Source: Ovis canadensis
Lineage: Eukaryota > Chordata > Mammalia > Artiodactyla > Bovidae
Length of the DNA: 64,000 nucleotides
NCBI RefSeq assembly: GCF_042477335.2
Contig: NC_091263.1
Location: forward strand, 74,016,501-74,080,500
Direction: 5' to 3'
Below the pieces are notes generated by a model that was not told the origin of the DNA, ran no database searches, and saw only the letters and a list, made by a program, of their open reading frames with translations. This document shows, piece after piece, positions 30,165 through 41,690 of the stretch. Position 1 is the first letter of the stretch, and every line of letters starts with the position of its first letter. Both the position numbers and the translations under genes were made by a program.

Positions 30165-31320
30165 TTAACAGAACACCGTTGGCTGGGTGACTTCTAAATA
30201 AAAGGCTTGTATTTCTCCCAGTTCTGGAGGCTGGGAGTCTGAGATCGGGGGCCAGCACCGGGTCCTGTGAGCACGCGCTTGTGGGTTGCAGACTGCCGAC
30301 TTCTCCCGGGGGACCTCAGAGCAGAGAAAGCGGGCTGTCTCATGACTCTTGAGTGTGTGTGCTCGGCTGTGTCTGACTGGGATCCCGTGGACTGTAGTCC
30401 GCCAGGCTCATCTGTCCTTGGGATTTCCCAGGCAAGAATACTCGACTGGGCTGCCATTTCCTCCTCCAGGGGATCTTCCTGGCCTAGGGATTGAACCCGT
30501 GTCTCTTCATCCTCCCGCACCGGCAGGTGGATTCTTTACCCCTGTGCCACCCGGGAAGCCCAAGATTTGTATTTGTTTAAAATCCTTGCAAATGGCTAGA
30601 CTCCATTACTGCCAAGGCGTGCAGAAGCGGCAGGAGTTAAATCTGCTCCAGCTCTGTGCCTCAAGCCGCAGAGCGCTTGGCGGCCAGTCCCCCGGTTCTG
30701 CTTCCCGGAAGCAGCACGTTGGGCTGTTGGGCAGAGACCGGTCGCAGCACTGTAGTGGGTAACGGAGAGCAGCTCAGCCACACAGGGCCCTGCTCAGGGA
30801 GAGGGGAGACGGCTGGCTGAAGGGCGCCTCTCCCTGCAGCTGCCGCCGAGCCCCTGGCCGCCTGGTGAGCCACAGCCCCGCAGCAGGGGGGAATGCTGAT
30901 CCTCAGCACGCAGGCGGGAATGCCCTCCCCGGCACGTGGCGAGAGACTCCTGAGAAGACACGGCACACTGGCCGCTCCTCGGCCCGAACACCAGCTAAAA
31001 AGTGAGAGCCTCAGAGGAGAAGCGCTCCTGTTACCTTAGAGCTCGGCAGAAATGCAGGTTCCCAGGCCCACGGTCTGACTCAGGATCAGCGCAGAGGGGC
31101 TGAGGAGGTGGTGGTGCAGCAAGTTCTCAAGGTGATTCTTACACTTGGAGAAGAAATGACCCAAAAGAAGGGCTCTGGTCTGTAGGACATCCATCCTTCC
31201 CACCTCACTCAGCCCTGATTACCTCCCGAAAGCCCCACCTCCTAAAACCGTCACATTGGGAGGGGAGGGTTAAGGCTTTAACATGAATTTTGGAGACACT
31301 CTGCGACCCCTATGGCCTGT
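30165..31320 (-). mobile_element. MLT1-like MaLR LTR, split by a SINE
   Basis: On the - strand the right end reads tccaaaattcatgttaaagc, then aatgtgacggttttaggagg, as in MLT1 LTRs. The left end shows cagcctccagaactgggag and an AATAAA-like tail. Bov-tA has inserted at 30345-30561, and the central part is poorly preserved. Confidence 0.65.
30345..30561 (-). repeat. Bov-tA SINE
   Basis: Reverse orientation: body gaatactcgactgggctgcc; head end ccacccgggaagccc. Confidence 0.88.
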
Positions 31321-31355
31321 AGCCAGCCAGGCTCCTCTTGTCCATGGGATTCCAA
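31299..31355 (-). repeat. Bov-tA fragment
   Basis: Short piece: ctctgcgacccctatggcct, then aggctcctcttgtccatggg. Confidence 0.6.
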
Positions 31356-32399
31356 GCGTAGGCTTAAGTTTGCATAACAAGCAAAGGAAACTTTGAAACG
31401 GATGTAGATAAAAGGTAGGTGCACCGAAAGAAACCAAGTATCGATTCCAGGAGAAAACCTACTGGGTTGCCTAATCAGTAATACGAGAAGGGTTCTGGCG
31501 GGAAAATGGGTGACGACCTTTTCAGCTGAATCTTGAGATTTGGCTAACTGCTTTGTGAAGCTTCACGGATTGAGGCCGAACACAATGGTAAATTAAGCCT
31601 GCTGGTTAAAAGGTACTTCAGAAGTGATTTTTGTGACTTATTTGGAAAAAAGAAAAAAAAAGAATATTTGAGTCTCAGACGGTTTGAGTTGCCTGGAGTT
31701 TCTCTGGAAGACCCTAGTTGCAAAGCTGTTGTTATTTGAACTGACTTGGAGCTAGGAGTTCATCCAATGCAAAAAACCTTTTCCCAGCGGTGGTTTAACA
31801 TCACAACTGCCCGCCCAAGGGAGTAGATAATGCTTAAGTCAGAAGTTTAAAGGAGAAGGAGGGGATGCGCAGCCGGGGTCCAGGCGCCTTTGAGGAGCCC
31901 TAAAGCATCGGCTCTTCTGGGAGGCCCTGCTCGGGGTAGAGCAGGTGTGTGCCCAAGGCTGTAGGGAGACCTGGGAGGCGCTGTGCTGCCTCGAGGCCCC
32001 ATAGCAGGCATGAGGGCTGGGCAGACCTATCCAGGGCTGGGCCCTCGGCACACTCTGCGAGCCCTGCCTGATCACTAGCTGTCTCCACAGAGACTTCAGT
32101 GCTCGCACGTTGCTTTCCAGAGTCAGTTCAGGTAAATAACAGGCAGCAACAGAAACTGCAGCCAGCCTTGGGGAGGGGAGCGAGTCTGACTCCCAGAGTT
32201 GCCAGTTTATTTTGCTTAGAATACCCTGCTGTCAGCAACACGGGAAACATGGCAAGAAACAGCAACGGAGAGAAAATGCGGCGTACACACCGGAAACGAG
32301 CGTCCACAGACGCTGTCCATAAGGATGCCCAGACATGGGAGTTACTAGACCAGGACTAAGCTCTTTTAAATATATACAGAGCTAAGTCAGGTCTAGAGA

Positions 32400-32602
32400 C
32401 ATTTCCCTGGTGGCTCAGTGGTAAAGAATCTGCCCGCCCACGCGGGAGATGAGGGTTTGATCCATAGGTTGGGAAGATTCCCCTTGAGGGAAATGGCAAT
32501 CCACTCCAGCATTCGGGCCTGGGAAATCCCACAGAGAGAGGAGCGTGGCAAGCTGCAGCCCAAAGGGTCACAAAGAGTCTAACGCTACTGAACAACCACA
32601 CG
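32400..32602 (+). repeat. Bov-tA SINE
   Basis: Head catttccctggtggctcagt, body gggaaatcccacagagagag, tail ctactgaacaaccacacg. Confidence 0.88.
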
Positions 32603-33154
32603 TGCGTGCGTGTGAGAATACCCATAACACCAGGAATTAGGGCGTAAAAGAAAGGTGTAACTGAAGGGGGAGAATTCGCTTGAGGGCTCAACAGACTGCA
32701 CTAGGCGGTAGAAGAATCCAGCCTCACGGACAGATCAGCTGAGATGACCTGGAGGCAAAGAAGAGAGTGAACAGGCCGTGCAAGGCGGCCGCTGGCGCTG
32801 CGGCAGCGAGACCAGGGAAGGCTGCGTCTGGCGCCGCGGTCTCTCCGAGGACCGCACGGTACCCTTGTCTGCAGTCAGGTTCCCGTCATCCCGCTGCGGC
32901 CGCTGGCCACGGGATGGGCTGGACTCCACGGCGCTGTGCTGGGAAGGCAGGCGGCATACTGCAGACAGTCCCTGGGCTCGTGCCTGCTTACCTTCCTGAG
33001 CGTCTCTGTGACACCTTCGTCCCCTCAGAAACCACATTCAAAGTGCAAACAAATTCAGTCTGACTTAGAAGCAAATCACTACTCACAGGTCACTCGTTAC
33101 ACTGGACTGCAGCCTAGTCACACACCTAAGCTTATGTTCCTAATACCGTGACGC

Positions 33155-33562
33155 TGTTAGGGCCGAGCTGGAGCCAGGACTGGCTCTAAGGGGCAGGCGA
33201 GGCCTGAGGCTTAGCCTCTAGGGAAGCTGAGGCACCGGGAGCTCCCGCAGGCAGTGTAGCTCGACCAATCAGAAAAAAACCCCGTAGCCCCCGCCCGCCA
33301 GGCCTGAGCCAATCCGGATAGGGATGCGAGGTTAAAAGTCCCGCGCACGTGCACGGTTTAACCAATCAGCTATGCTTTCACAGGAACAAAACCCTCTGTA
33401 TAAACGCAGATGTGATTCAGAGCTCCCGGCTCTTGTCGGATTCCACTGTGCTGGATGAGACCTGGGCCCTGGCTCGAGCTAGCAATAAACCCCTTTATGC
33501 TTTTGCATTGCTGTGGATGTCTCATTCTCTCAGTTTTGGGGACTCGGACTCTGGGCATAACA
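33155..33562 (+). mobile_element. Solo LTR of an endogenous retrovirus, 408 bp
   Basis: It is bounded by TGTTA...TAACA. It holds CCAAT boxes near 33267, 33310 and 33361, a TATA box (tgtataaacg, about 33397), and AATAAA (33484-33489) followed by a U5-like segment ending gactctgggcataaca. This layout suits a class I (gammaretrovirus-like) LTR. No internal viral gene is attached, and a clear target duplication is not seen. Confidence 0.75.
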
Positions 33563-33739
33563 ACACAAGTACTGTTGACCTGGAAATGCTCTTACTGGAA
33601 GTATGCCTCTGTGTCAGGTGAATGAAGTATGTGCGCAGGGACGCCTCATACTTCAGACTCTTGAGGAACTATGGGACCAACTTGTGTCTGTCGCCTAGGG
33701 GTTCAGCTTGGATGGGCAAGAAAGCCAGAGGCTGGACAC

Positions 33740-34500
33740 TGCTGTAGCCACGTGCTCCGGGAAGCAAACTCACCCAGGACTGCAGATGGCGGAGTGCGGT
33801 TTATTACCCCGGCGGGACCTCTGAGGGACAGTCTCCTCTTAGCCAGGGTCCCCAACCAGTTTTTGTGAAAACCTTATATGCCTTAAGTGTACATGCTCAA
33901 ACCCACCTCCCCAAATTCCCTGAAACTAGTCTGAACAAAGGAAAAGAAAGATACAATCAAAGTTAACCCATGATTCATAAGCCTGAAGCCGAGGTGGCTA
34001 ACAGTGGACAATTATCAGTAGGCCTGTGGGCACAGCCCAGTAAGCATACTAGAATGCACGATTCTATCGGTTACACAGATACTTAGGGTACTCTTTCAGG
34101 CCGAGGGTCTACGTACCAGCCCTGGGGCTCTTCTGCCGGGGGCCCTGGTTTTCCCGATGGCATGTCTTTCTGTAGATACTGGGCATATAGCTCAGAGGTT
34201 ACACAGATAATTAGGGTATTCTTTCAGGCAGAGGGTCTAGGTACAAGCCCTGGGGCTCTTCCTTTTGGGGGGCCTGGTTTTCCCGATGGTGTGTCTTTTC
34301 TGTAGATACTGGGCATATGGCTCAGAGTCCACAGTCCAGCCCAAGATGGAGCCCCACTTTCAAAACAGCCTGTTCTGTTTCCTCCTCCAGCATGAACAAC
34401 AGAACAGTCAACGAACGTTGACTGAGATAGCAGTTAACAATGTCACTGGGAGGGTTTGAGGGTAGCAGGCTAAGTGGCAAATTCAGGGCCAGTACAAGAG
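33740..34500 (-). mobile_element. Endogenous retrovirus LTR, antisense, with 128-bp U3 duplication
   Basis: On the - strand a TATAA (33873-33878) precedes AATAAA (33800-33805). Upstream lies a tandem duplication (34071-34198 and 34199-34327), each copy beginning ttacacagat on the plus strand, like duplicated retroviral enhancers. The right boundary is uncertain. No coding region is attached. Confidence 0.65.
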
Positions 34501-35529
34501 ACAAAACTGCCTGTAAGCTCATGAAATCCAAGACTTGGGTGAGCAACTGGCCTGCGGGGCGGGTGTTGCCGTCGCTGCAGCTCGGCCTGAAACTGGATGC
34601 CTAGAGCTGCTGTTCTCACTGTCGCGTGTTTCTGCTAAACCTCATTCTTCCCTGTTGCACTGTCTTCATGAAGCAGGAAAAGGAAGCGTCCTAACGTCTG
34701 CGTGTCAAGTCTCACTTGGGCCCACGGGTGCAGGTAAATCCTGGGGCCTTGTAAATGAGGGAAGCGAGCTTGGGTGTGCACTGGGGGTGGGGCACTGGAG
34801 CAGAGTGAATCAGGATTCAGCCTGACTCACCCCAGCCTGGTGCCTGGGAAGAATGTAAGCCCAGGCTTTCCGGTTTTTCTGAGAGGCCCGGCGTCTCGGG
34901 CTGGCCCCACCCAGGAGGGCAGCAGGGCCCCCAAAAGCCTGCCCGGGCTTGTGGTCCTGAGGCGTCTTCTCCCCAGCGGCAGTCACTGGGCACGGGGCAA
35001 GGGGGTCTAGTCAGGCTCTGGGTCTCACCAGGGAGAAGGGAGGAGATGGTGACGGAGAGGTGAGCTGAGCAGTGTCTTCTCGCTGGAAGGAAGACGGGTT
35101 CTCAGCAAACATGACGCCCCTGTTCTGATTGCGAAGTAACTCAGGGCGTTAAAGGTGTTAGAGGACGCACAAACGAGTGCCGGGAGGTCTCCGCCACCTG
35201 CCCGTCGGGAAGGAAGGCCGGTCTCTTGCCTCCGCTCCGCACCTGTCTGCAATGCGATCGCGGCCACGTCTTCTTCTGTATTGCTTTTCTAAATCATTTT
35301 TGATTTTCAAAGTTTTAATATTTAGATAAGTATTCTCAGTGTTACTGTGTACTATTTTCCTCGTATCACTAACATTTTTTTCCCGTAAACCACATTTGAA
35401 TATTCTATTCATGGGAGGTGCTTCCAGGAATATGTAGTGGTGTTGTATCCACGGTGTTTCATATACATATATATGGTAGGTAGGGCGCTCCTCCTCGTCT
35501 CTAGATCGATGCCCGAAGATGGATTTTCC

Positions 35530-35625
35530 TGCTATCTTCTAAATAAAATAGAGCTGTAACACTGAGCTGTCTAAGAGCTGTAACACGGTCTACACAAGAC
35601 CTGAGAGCTGTGACGCGCCGAGGGG
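35530..35625. repeat. Short imperfect tandem repeat
   Basis: The word gagctgtaacac and variants occurs about three times (gagctgtaacactgagctgt, then aagagctgtaacacgg, then gagagctgtgacgcg). Confidence 0.5.
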
Positions 35626-35949
35626 GCTTAATGCCCGTCACTCCAAAGCTTCGCTGTGACGAGACAAAGAACCGGGGAACATAGGCTCGTGTGCCAGCTG
35701 TGCAGCGATCGCCCTGGAGTTAGGGGTTTAGAGTCTGCACTGTTAAAACCACACTGGATGACTCCGCGTGACCGAGGTGTTGCCTCCGCGCCCTCTTGTC
35801 TCTGGAGCTCCTGGGCGGGTCGGCGGCAGCACGCTGTTTCAAGGCCTTGGCGTGTGTTGCCATGTTTCTTGAAGTTGAGCTGCGCCTAGTTTGACTCTGA
35901 AGCAGGTGATAATAATTTTAAACACGAAAGGCCCGTGTTCTCAGCTGGA

Positions 35950-37300
35950 ATGGAAGAGGGCTGTGTGCGGGCCTCTCGGGATCTGGCTGACGTGGCCTGC
36001 AGGACCGGCCATACCTTCTAGAATATTCCCACCATCCCCTAGGCCTCCCCCCCACCCCCCGCCCCGTGCCTGGCGCCTGTGGTTTTCTGCAGGTGGGTGC
36101 CCTCACCTGGACGACGTTGCTCCCAACAGGTTCCAGCCCACCGAAGCCCGTCCGTGTTCCCAACCCTTTCGCGCTGGCCCTGGGCCAGGGTCCTCCTGCG
36201 GAGCCTGCAGAGCGCGCATAAGTCGGCTCAGAAGCAGAGGAAGCCTCTGCCGTCAGAAGGGAGGGGTGTGGGCTCACACCCCGGAGAGCGCGCTCCCTGC
36301 CTGCCTTTCTAGCGAGAGGTCCACGAGGTCCACGCCCCGAGTCTCTCGAGGCCCGAGGCGGCGTGGGGGCCGCACAGGCCTTACACGGGGACCTCTGAGG
36401 GGACGGGCGCGCGGGCCCTGCATGCGGCTTCCTGCGGGCAGGTGGACCTGGGCTAAGCACAAGGGAGAAAAGTTGGAGCTTTTAAATGACCAGATCCCAC
36501 TGGTATTTGCTGGGAGCTGGGGGGCTGCAGCGGGCTGCGGCCCGGGGAGTCCCTGGCCCTCCGCGGACGCCCGAGCGCAGGGGCTGCTCCCAGCACCTTC
36601 TGTGGGGACACTGGGCCGGCGTCTCAAGGGGTGGGGGCCGTCGGGGCTCCGCCGGCCTCGCGAGGGGAGAGGCGCCCCGAGGTGCGGGCTGGCTGAGCCT
36701 CCGGTCCGGGCGCTGCCCTGCCCCTGGGCTCCGAGCAGGGCGGCCCTGGCCCTTCTGCGCTGGCTTCAAGCAACGGGCACCGGGGGCTTCGGGGCGCGTC
36801 TGCCGAGGGAGTCGGGCCCCCGGGAGCTGGAGGGCTGGGGCAGTCCAGCGTCCCGCGTGACCGGGCTCCGGGGGTCGGGTCGGGGGCCGTGGCAGCTGCT
36901 CTGCTTTGCTGTCTTTTCCCCAGCCCAGTTTCCTCCCGGGAGGAGGTGGGGCCACCGAGGGAAGTGGCTGAAGACCAGAGGGGGCGTCTGTTCTCGGGCG
37001 CAGGGGGCACTTGGACAGAAGGGGGCCTGACGCCAGGCGCCCCGCGGCGGGAAAGGGTTGCCAAGTGCCAGCGGCTCCCAGTGGGTAGATCCAGGCCCGT
37101 GGGGTGGGGGGTCACCTTCCATCTTTGAGACCCGCCGGGTTCGCGGTGCTCAACGTCGTTGGGATTCCGAGCTCAGACTTCAGAGTCAGAAGGCGCGGCC
37201 TCAAACTCAGGTCTCTGACGGGCCCCGGAACCAAGGGCGGTAGCCTAGCCCGAGCCGAGCTCGCCTGAGCTATGTCGGGCGCTGAGCACTCAGAGGGAAG
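35950..37300. promoter_or_regulatory. GC-rich CpG-containing island, unassigned
   Basis: CpG and GC content are high, with long open frames on both strands (up to 379 codons on +, 35891-37030) that show no domain, low-complexity composition and competing frames. It may be an unassigned promoter or simply GC-rich DNA. Confidence 0.5.
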
Positions 37301-38332
37301 GCGTGAAGCGCTCAGCGCGCCGGGTGCTTCCTCAGGCGCCCGTCGGTCAGTCACTGCTGGCTCAGGAGTCGATGAAGGGGAATCAGGGTCACTCTCTTGC
37401 TTCACAAACCTCCGCATCTTGCTTCCTGCCGTGTTTGTACAGAGCCCTCACTTTCCTAATTCCTGGAAATCTGAACTCACCTCACTGCCCTGTTGTGGTC
37501 CTCATGTCCGCATCCACCGCGACCTCCGCAGTGCCTTCCAGCCCAGCGTCCACTGCCAGGACGCATCGCCAAGTAACTGCCCTCCTGCACTCCCGGGCAG
37601 CCCCATCCAGCCCACCTGCCACAGGCTTCTAGAGCTCACGTGTCCTTCCCCGTGTCTGTATCACTTAGGAGTAGGTCTGGCTGCTTGTTACAGAAAACCC
37701 CGAATAACAGCAGGTCGGACACTTGGTTTCTCTTGTCAGTTTCCAGGAGTCTGGAGGTAGCTGTCCTAGCGCAGCCGCCAGGCTCCGTGGTCTCTGAGGC
37801 CCAGGCTCCTTCTGTTACTGCCCCGTCCCTGCGACACCTCGTTGTCCAGCATAGCTGCTCAAGCACCAGTCTTGCATCTACGTGCCAGCCAGCCAGCAGA
37901 ACAGAGGAAGGGAGAGTTGCTTTCCTCCTTTTAAAGACCCTCTCCAGAAACTGCACACACAGACCTTCCAGGCAGCTCTCGTAGGCCGGACTCCAGTCCC
38001 TCGTCACACAAGGGCGGCTGGGGCCTGCGTCGCTGAGCCTAAGTAAGATGCACGGCAGGAAAGCACTCACACGCATCGATACTGGGGTCACCACGTCCAG
38101 GACCGAGGCGGGGCCCTCGGTGCCTCCACAGGCTCCTAGTGTGGGCCCAGTTTCGAGACCTGCCCCAGGTGCGCACTGTTCCAGCCTCTGCTGTCGCTGC
38201 TGACTGCTGCACATTCTGGAGCTCTGCGCACACGGAAGCACTCAGCCTGGCCCCTCGTGTGTCTGGCTCGTTTCACTCAAGCACGACTGTGAGAGTCTGC
38301 GTTGCTGTGCGTGTGGTGATTTGCTCTTTTTA

Positions 38333-38607
38333 AACATTTCATTTATTTTTGGCCGTGCTGGGTCTCCGTTGCTGCGTGCCTCCTCTCGCTGCCGCAGGCG
38401 GGAGTGACTGTGGTCGCTGCGCGGGCCTCTCATTGCGGTGGCTGTGCTTGTCTCGGGTCCTGGGCCCTCGGGCACAGGCTTGGCAGTTGTGGCCCACGGG
38501 CTCAGCTGCTCCGCCGCCTGTGGGATCGTCCTGGACCAGGGGTTGCACTCCTGCCCGCTGCGCCGGCGGGTGGATTCTTTTACCACTGAGCCACCGGGGA
38601 GCCCCCA
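38333..38607 (-). repeat. tRNA-derived ruminant SINE
   Basis: Reverse orientation: T-rich end ttcatttatttttggccgtg; head tgagccaccggggagcccc. Confidence 0.78.
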
Positions 38608-39402
38608 AAGTTCACCTTTCTTCCTGGACAGCTGTGCAGCGAGTGACGACAGCACGCAGCCCCTCAGCCACCACTGCAGCCAAGACGCAGAGGAGCTGGG
38701 TCCGCGGTGCCTCTGTGGTCCGCGCCCCGCCCCCAGTCTCAGCTCCTGCCGACCACGGACGGGTCTTCTGTCCCCACGGTTTTACCTTCACGCCTCCATA
38801 CGAACACAGCCGTGCAGTGTGTCGGCTCTGCGACTGGGTCCTCCGGCTCGGCTGGCACCCGACTCACCGAGTTGTCCGAGCCCTTCTGCAGAGCTTGCCT
38901 CTTCACAGCCTTGCAGACCCCCAGCCGCGTCCGAGGGTTCCAGCTGCTCTGCAGGCTGACCAGCAGTGGCTCGTGTCAGGCTGCTAATGAACCGTCAGTC
39001 TCTCTCGTGTGGCGTCTTACTGTGTGTCTTATACGGGGGATATCGCTGCATGCTGCCGTGCTAGCTTCTGCTTAGGACAACGGGAACCAGCGGTACGTAT
39101 CCACAGGCCCCTGTCTCGTGGGCCTCCCTGCCCGCCCCGCCCAGATCATCGCAGCACCGCGGTGAGCGCCCTGCACTGCCCAGAGGCCTCCCACGGGCTG
39201 TCTGTCCCACGCACAACAGTGTGCACACATCACTGGTCCTCTCAGCTCGCCCCCCTTCCCTGCCCGTGTCCACAGGTCCACTCTCCACGTCTGTGTGTCT
39301 GTCCCTGCCCTGCAGACCGTGCGTTGGCGCTGTTTGTCCAGATCCCACGTAGATGTGTTACTATGCGGAACTTGCTTTTCTCTCTCTGACGTACTTCACT
39401 GT

Positions 39403-39606
39403 GTGTGTGTGTGTGTGTTAGGTGCCGAGTCGTGTCCAAGTCTTTATGACCCCGCCAGGCTCCTCTGCCCACGGGATTCTCCAGGCAAGAGCACTGGAGT
39501 GGGCTGCCAGTTGCTTCTCCAGGGGATCTTCCCGACCCAGGGATCGAGCCTGGGTCCTGCACATTGCAGGCAGATTCTTCACCATCTGAGCCGCCAGGGA
39601 CGCCCC
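39403..39606 (-). repeat. Bov-tA SINE with GT-repeat tail
   Basis: Plus strand shows a (GT)n tract, then gagtcgtgtccaagtcttta, and ends at the head (gagccgccagggacgcccc). Confidence 0.88.
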
Positions 39607-39742
39607 TCACTGTGTGTAACAGGCTCTGAGCTCTTACTGTGCTTCTAAATTGTATTTTCCCACTGACTCGTTCTGTGGAGCCTCTTCTCATGCGCATACT
39701 TGCCATCTGTAGATCTTTTTTTTTGGGGGGGTGGGTTATCCG

Positions 39743-39835
39743 GGAGTTGGTGATGGACAGGGAGGCCTGGCATGCTGCGATTCATGGGGTCGCAAAGAGT
39801 CGGATGCGACTGAGCAACTAAACTGACTGACTGAC
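39743..39835 (+). mobile_element. BovB 3'-end fragment
   Basis: Shows ggagttggtgatggacaggg, then gcaaagagtcggatgcgact, then gagcaactaaactgactgac, the usual BovB 3' terminus. Confidence 0.85.
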
Positions 39836-39944
39836 CATCTTTTCAGGCATTTTGCCCATTAACAAGATGGATTGTTTGGATTTTCTTATTATTGAGTTGT
39901 GACAATTCTTTGTAAGTTCTGGCTAAACATCCTTTATTAGAAAA

Positions 39945-40492
39945 AGCAAGAGAGTTCAGAAAAGCCTTTGCTGGTGTGGATCACAACAAACTGGAAAATT
40001 CTTCAAGAAATGGGAATACCAGAGCACCTGACTTGTCTCCTGAGAAATCCGTATGCAGGTCAGGAAGCAACAACTGGGTCCAAATAGGAAAAGGAGTACG
40101 TCAAGGCTGTATATTGTCACCCTGCTTATTTAACTTCTGTGCAGAGTACATCATGAGAAACGCTGGACTGGAAGAAACACAAGTTGGAATCAAGATTGCC
40201 AGGAGAAATACCAATCATCTCAGATATGCAGCTGACACCACCCTTATGGCAGAAAGTGATGAAGAACTAAAGAGCCTCTTGATGAAGGTGAAAGAGGAGA
40301 GTGAAAAGTTGCCCTAAAACAACATTCAGAAAACGAAGATCATGGCATCTGGTCCCATCATTTCATGGCAAATAGATGGGGAAACAGTGGAAACAGTGGC
40401 AGATTATTCTGGGGGCTCCAAAGTCACTGCAGATGGTGGCTGCGGCCATGGAATTAAACGACGCTTGCTCCTTGGCAGGAGAGCTGTGACCA
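39945..40492 (+). mobile_element. BovB internal fragment
   Basis: Encodes degraded reverse-transcriptase pieces: IGKGVRQGCILSPCLFNFCA, then EYIMRNAGLEE, LRYAADTTLMAES (altered YADD box), and [14 protein letters not shown]. It is truncated at both ends. Confidence 0.88.
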
Positions 40493-40696
40493 ACCTACCC
40501 AGTGCCCTGTCCAGGCCTCCTGGTCATTTCCTCAGGTGTAGGGCTGCCTACAGGCACACTCCTGGTTGAAACTTAAGACACTGTCAACACTGGAAAACAC
40601 GTCCGGCTGTTCCTCAGTGACTAGATGACTAGCGATTAAATGTCAAAGGCATGGCTTATGGCTTGACTGTTAAATGTTCTCCGTGTGAGTTGTCCT

Positions 40697-40907
40697 GCAC
40701 GCTTAATCACTCAGTCAAGTCCGACTCTGCGACCCTGTGGACTGTATCCCGCCAGGCTCCTCTGTCCACGGGATTCTCCAGACAGGAATACTGGAGTGGG
40801 TTCCGTGCCCTCCTCCAGGGGAATCTTCTGACCCAGGGACTGAACCCGCATCCCCTGTGTCTTCTGCATTGCAGGCCCGTTCTTTATCCGCTGACCCAGG
40901 AATCCCA
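40697..40907 (-). repeat. Bov-tA SINE
   Basis: Reverse orientation: tcactcagtcaagtccgact, then gaatactggagtgggttccg. Confidence 0.87.
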
Positions 40908-41690
40908 TGCTTAAATATAAGCCCCGAAGAATTAAAAACAGATGTTCAAACAAAAGCTTGCACAGAAGTGTTCACAATAGTCCAAAAGTGGCGGCTGCCC
41001 AGCGAGTGAGGCGAGATAAATAAAAACAGGCACGTAGGAAGCTCCCTGTGGTCCGGTGGTCCGGGTTCTGGGCTTCCACTCCAGAGGGCTCGGGCTTGAT
41101 CTCTGGGCAGGGAACTTCGACATGCGCTGGTGTGACTGGAAAACAGAAAGATAAAAGTGGTCCGTTCTTTAGGCTGTAGCAGGAAGAAGTGAAGTGCTGA
41201 CTCTTCCTCAGCGTAGCTGAGCCCTGGACGCGTGGTGCTCGGCGAAAGGAGCCAGTCCCTGGGGCCACGCGCTGTGCGAAGCGTCCAGAACAGGCGGCCG
41301 GTAGAGGCAGAGGTCAGGTCAGTGTTTGCCAGGGGCGGGGTGGGGATGGAGAAAGTGAAGGGGCGCCTGGAAAGTGGGGGGGGTCTCTTTTTTCTTACGA
41401 GCCCGAGTAGGCTGATTTCAGCTGCTGTCTGTGTCAGAGCGCACAGGCGGAGCAGAGAGCTGTGGTCAGCAGTGAGGTCTGTCCACCCCAACGTCGCAGT
41501 CCCAAGTGTCTTCTCTCCGTTATGTCCTTGTCTCCGCGGGATTTCGTTTCAGGGTGATAAAAAATGTCCTACGCTTGGTCGTTCTGATGTTTGCACAGCC
41601 CTGAATACTCTGAATCACTGTGCATTGTCAGTGGGTGAGCGTCAGGATGTGTGAATTTTATCTCAATAAAACCGCTGCAGAGCTGCGCTG
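40908..41690 (+). mobile_element. L1M 3' end fragment, interrupted
   Basis: Shows agatgttcaaacaaaagctt, then cacaatagtccaaaagtggc, and near the right end gtgaattttatctcaataaa, as in old mammalian L1 3' ends. A partial tRNA-type SINE interrupts it at about 41038-41118. Confidence 0.65.
41038..41118 (+). repeat. tRNA-derived SINE fragment
   Basis: ctccctgtggtccggtggtc, then gggcttgatctctgggcagg: a CHR-type head. Confidence 0.6.

Noticed and set aside
33155-33575. Target-site duplication for the solo LTR
   Set aside because: The flanks (gacgc left, acaca right) do not match well enough to claim one.
35891-37030. 379-codon + strand frame
   Set aside because: Low-complexity GC-driven translation with no motif and competing open frames.
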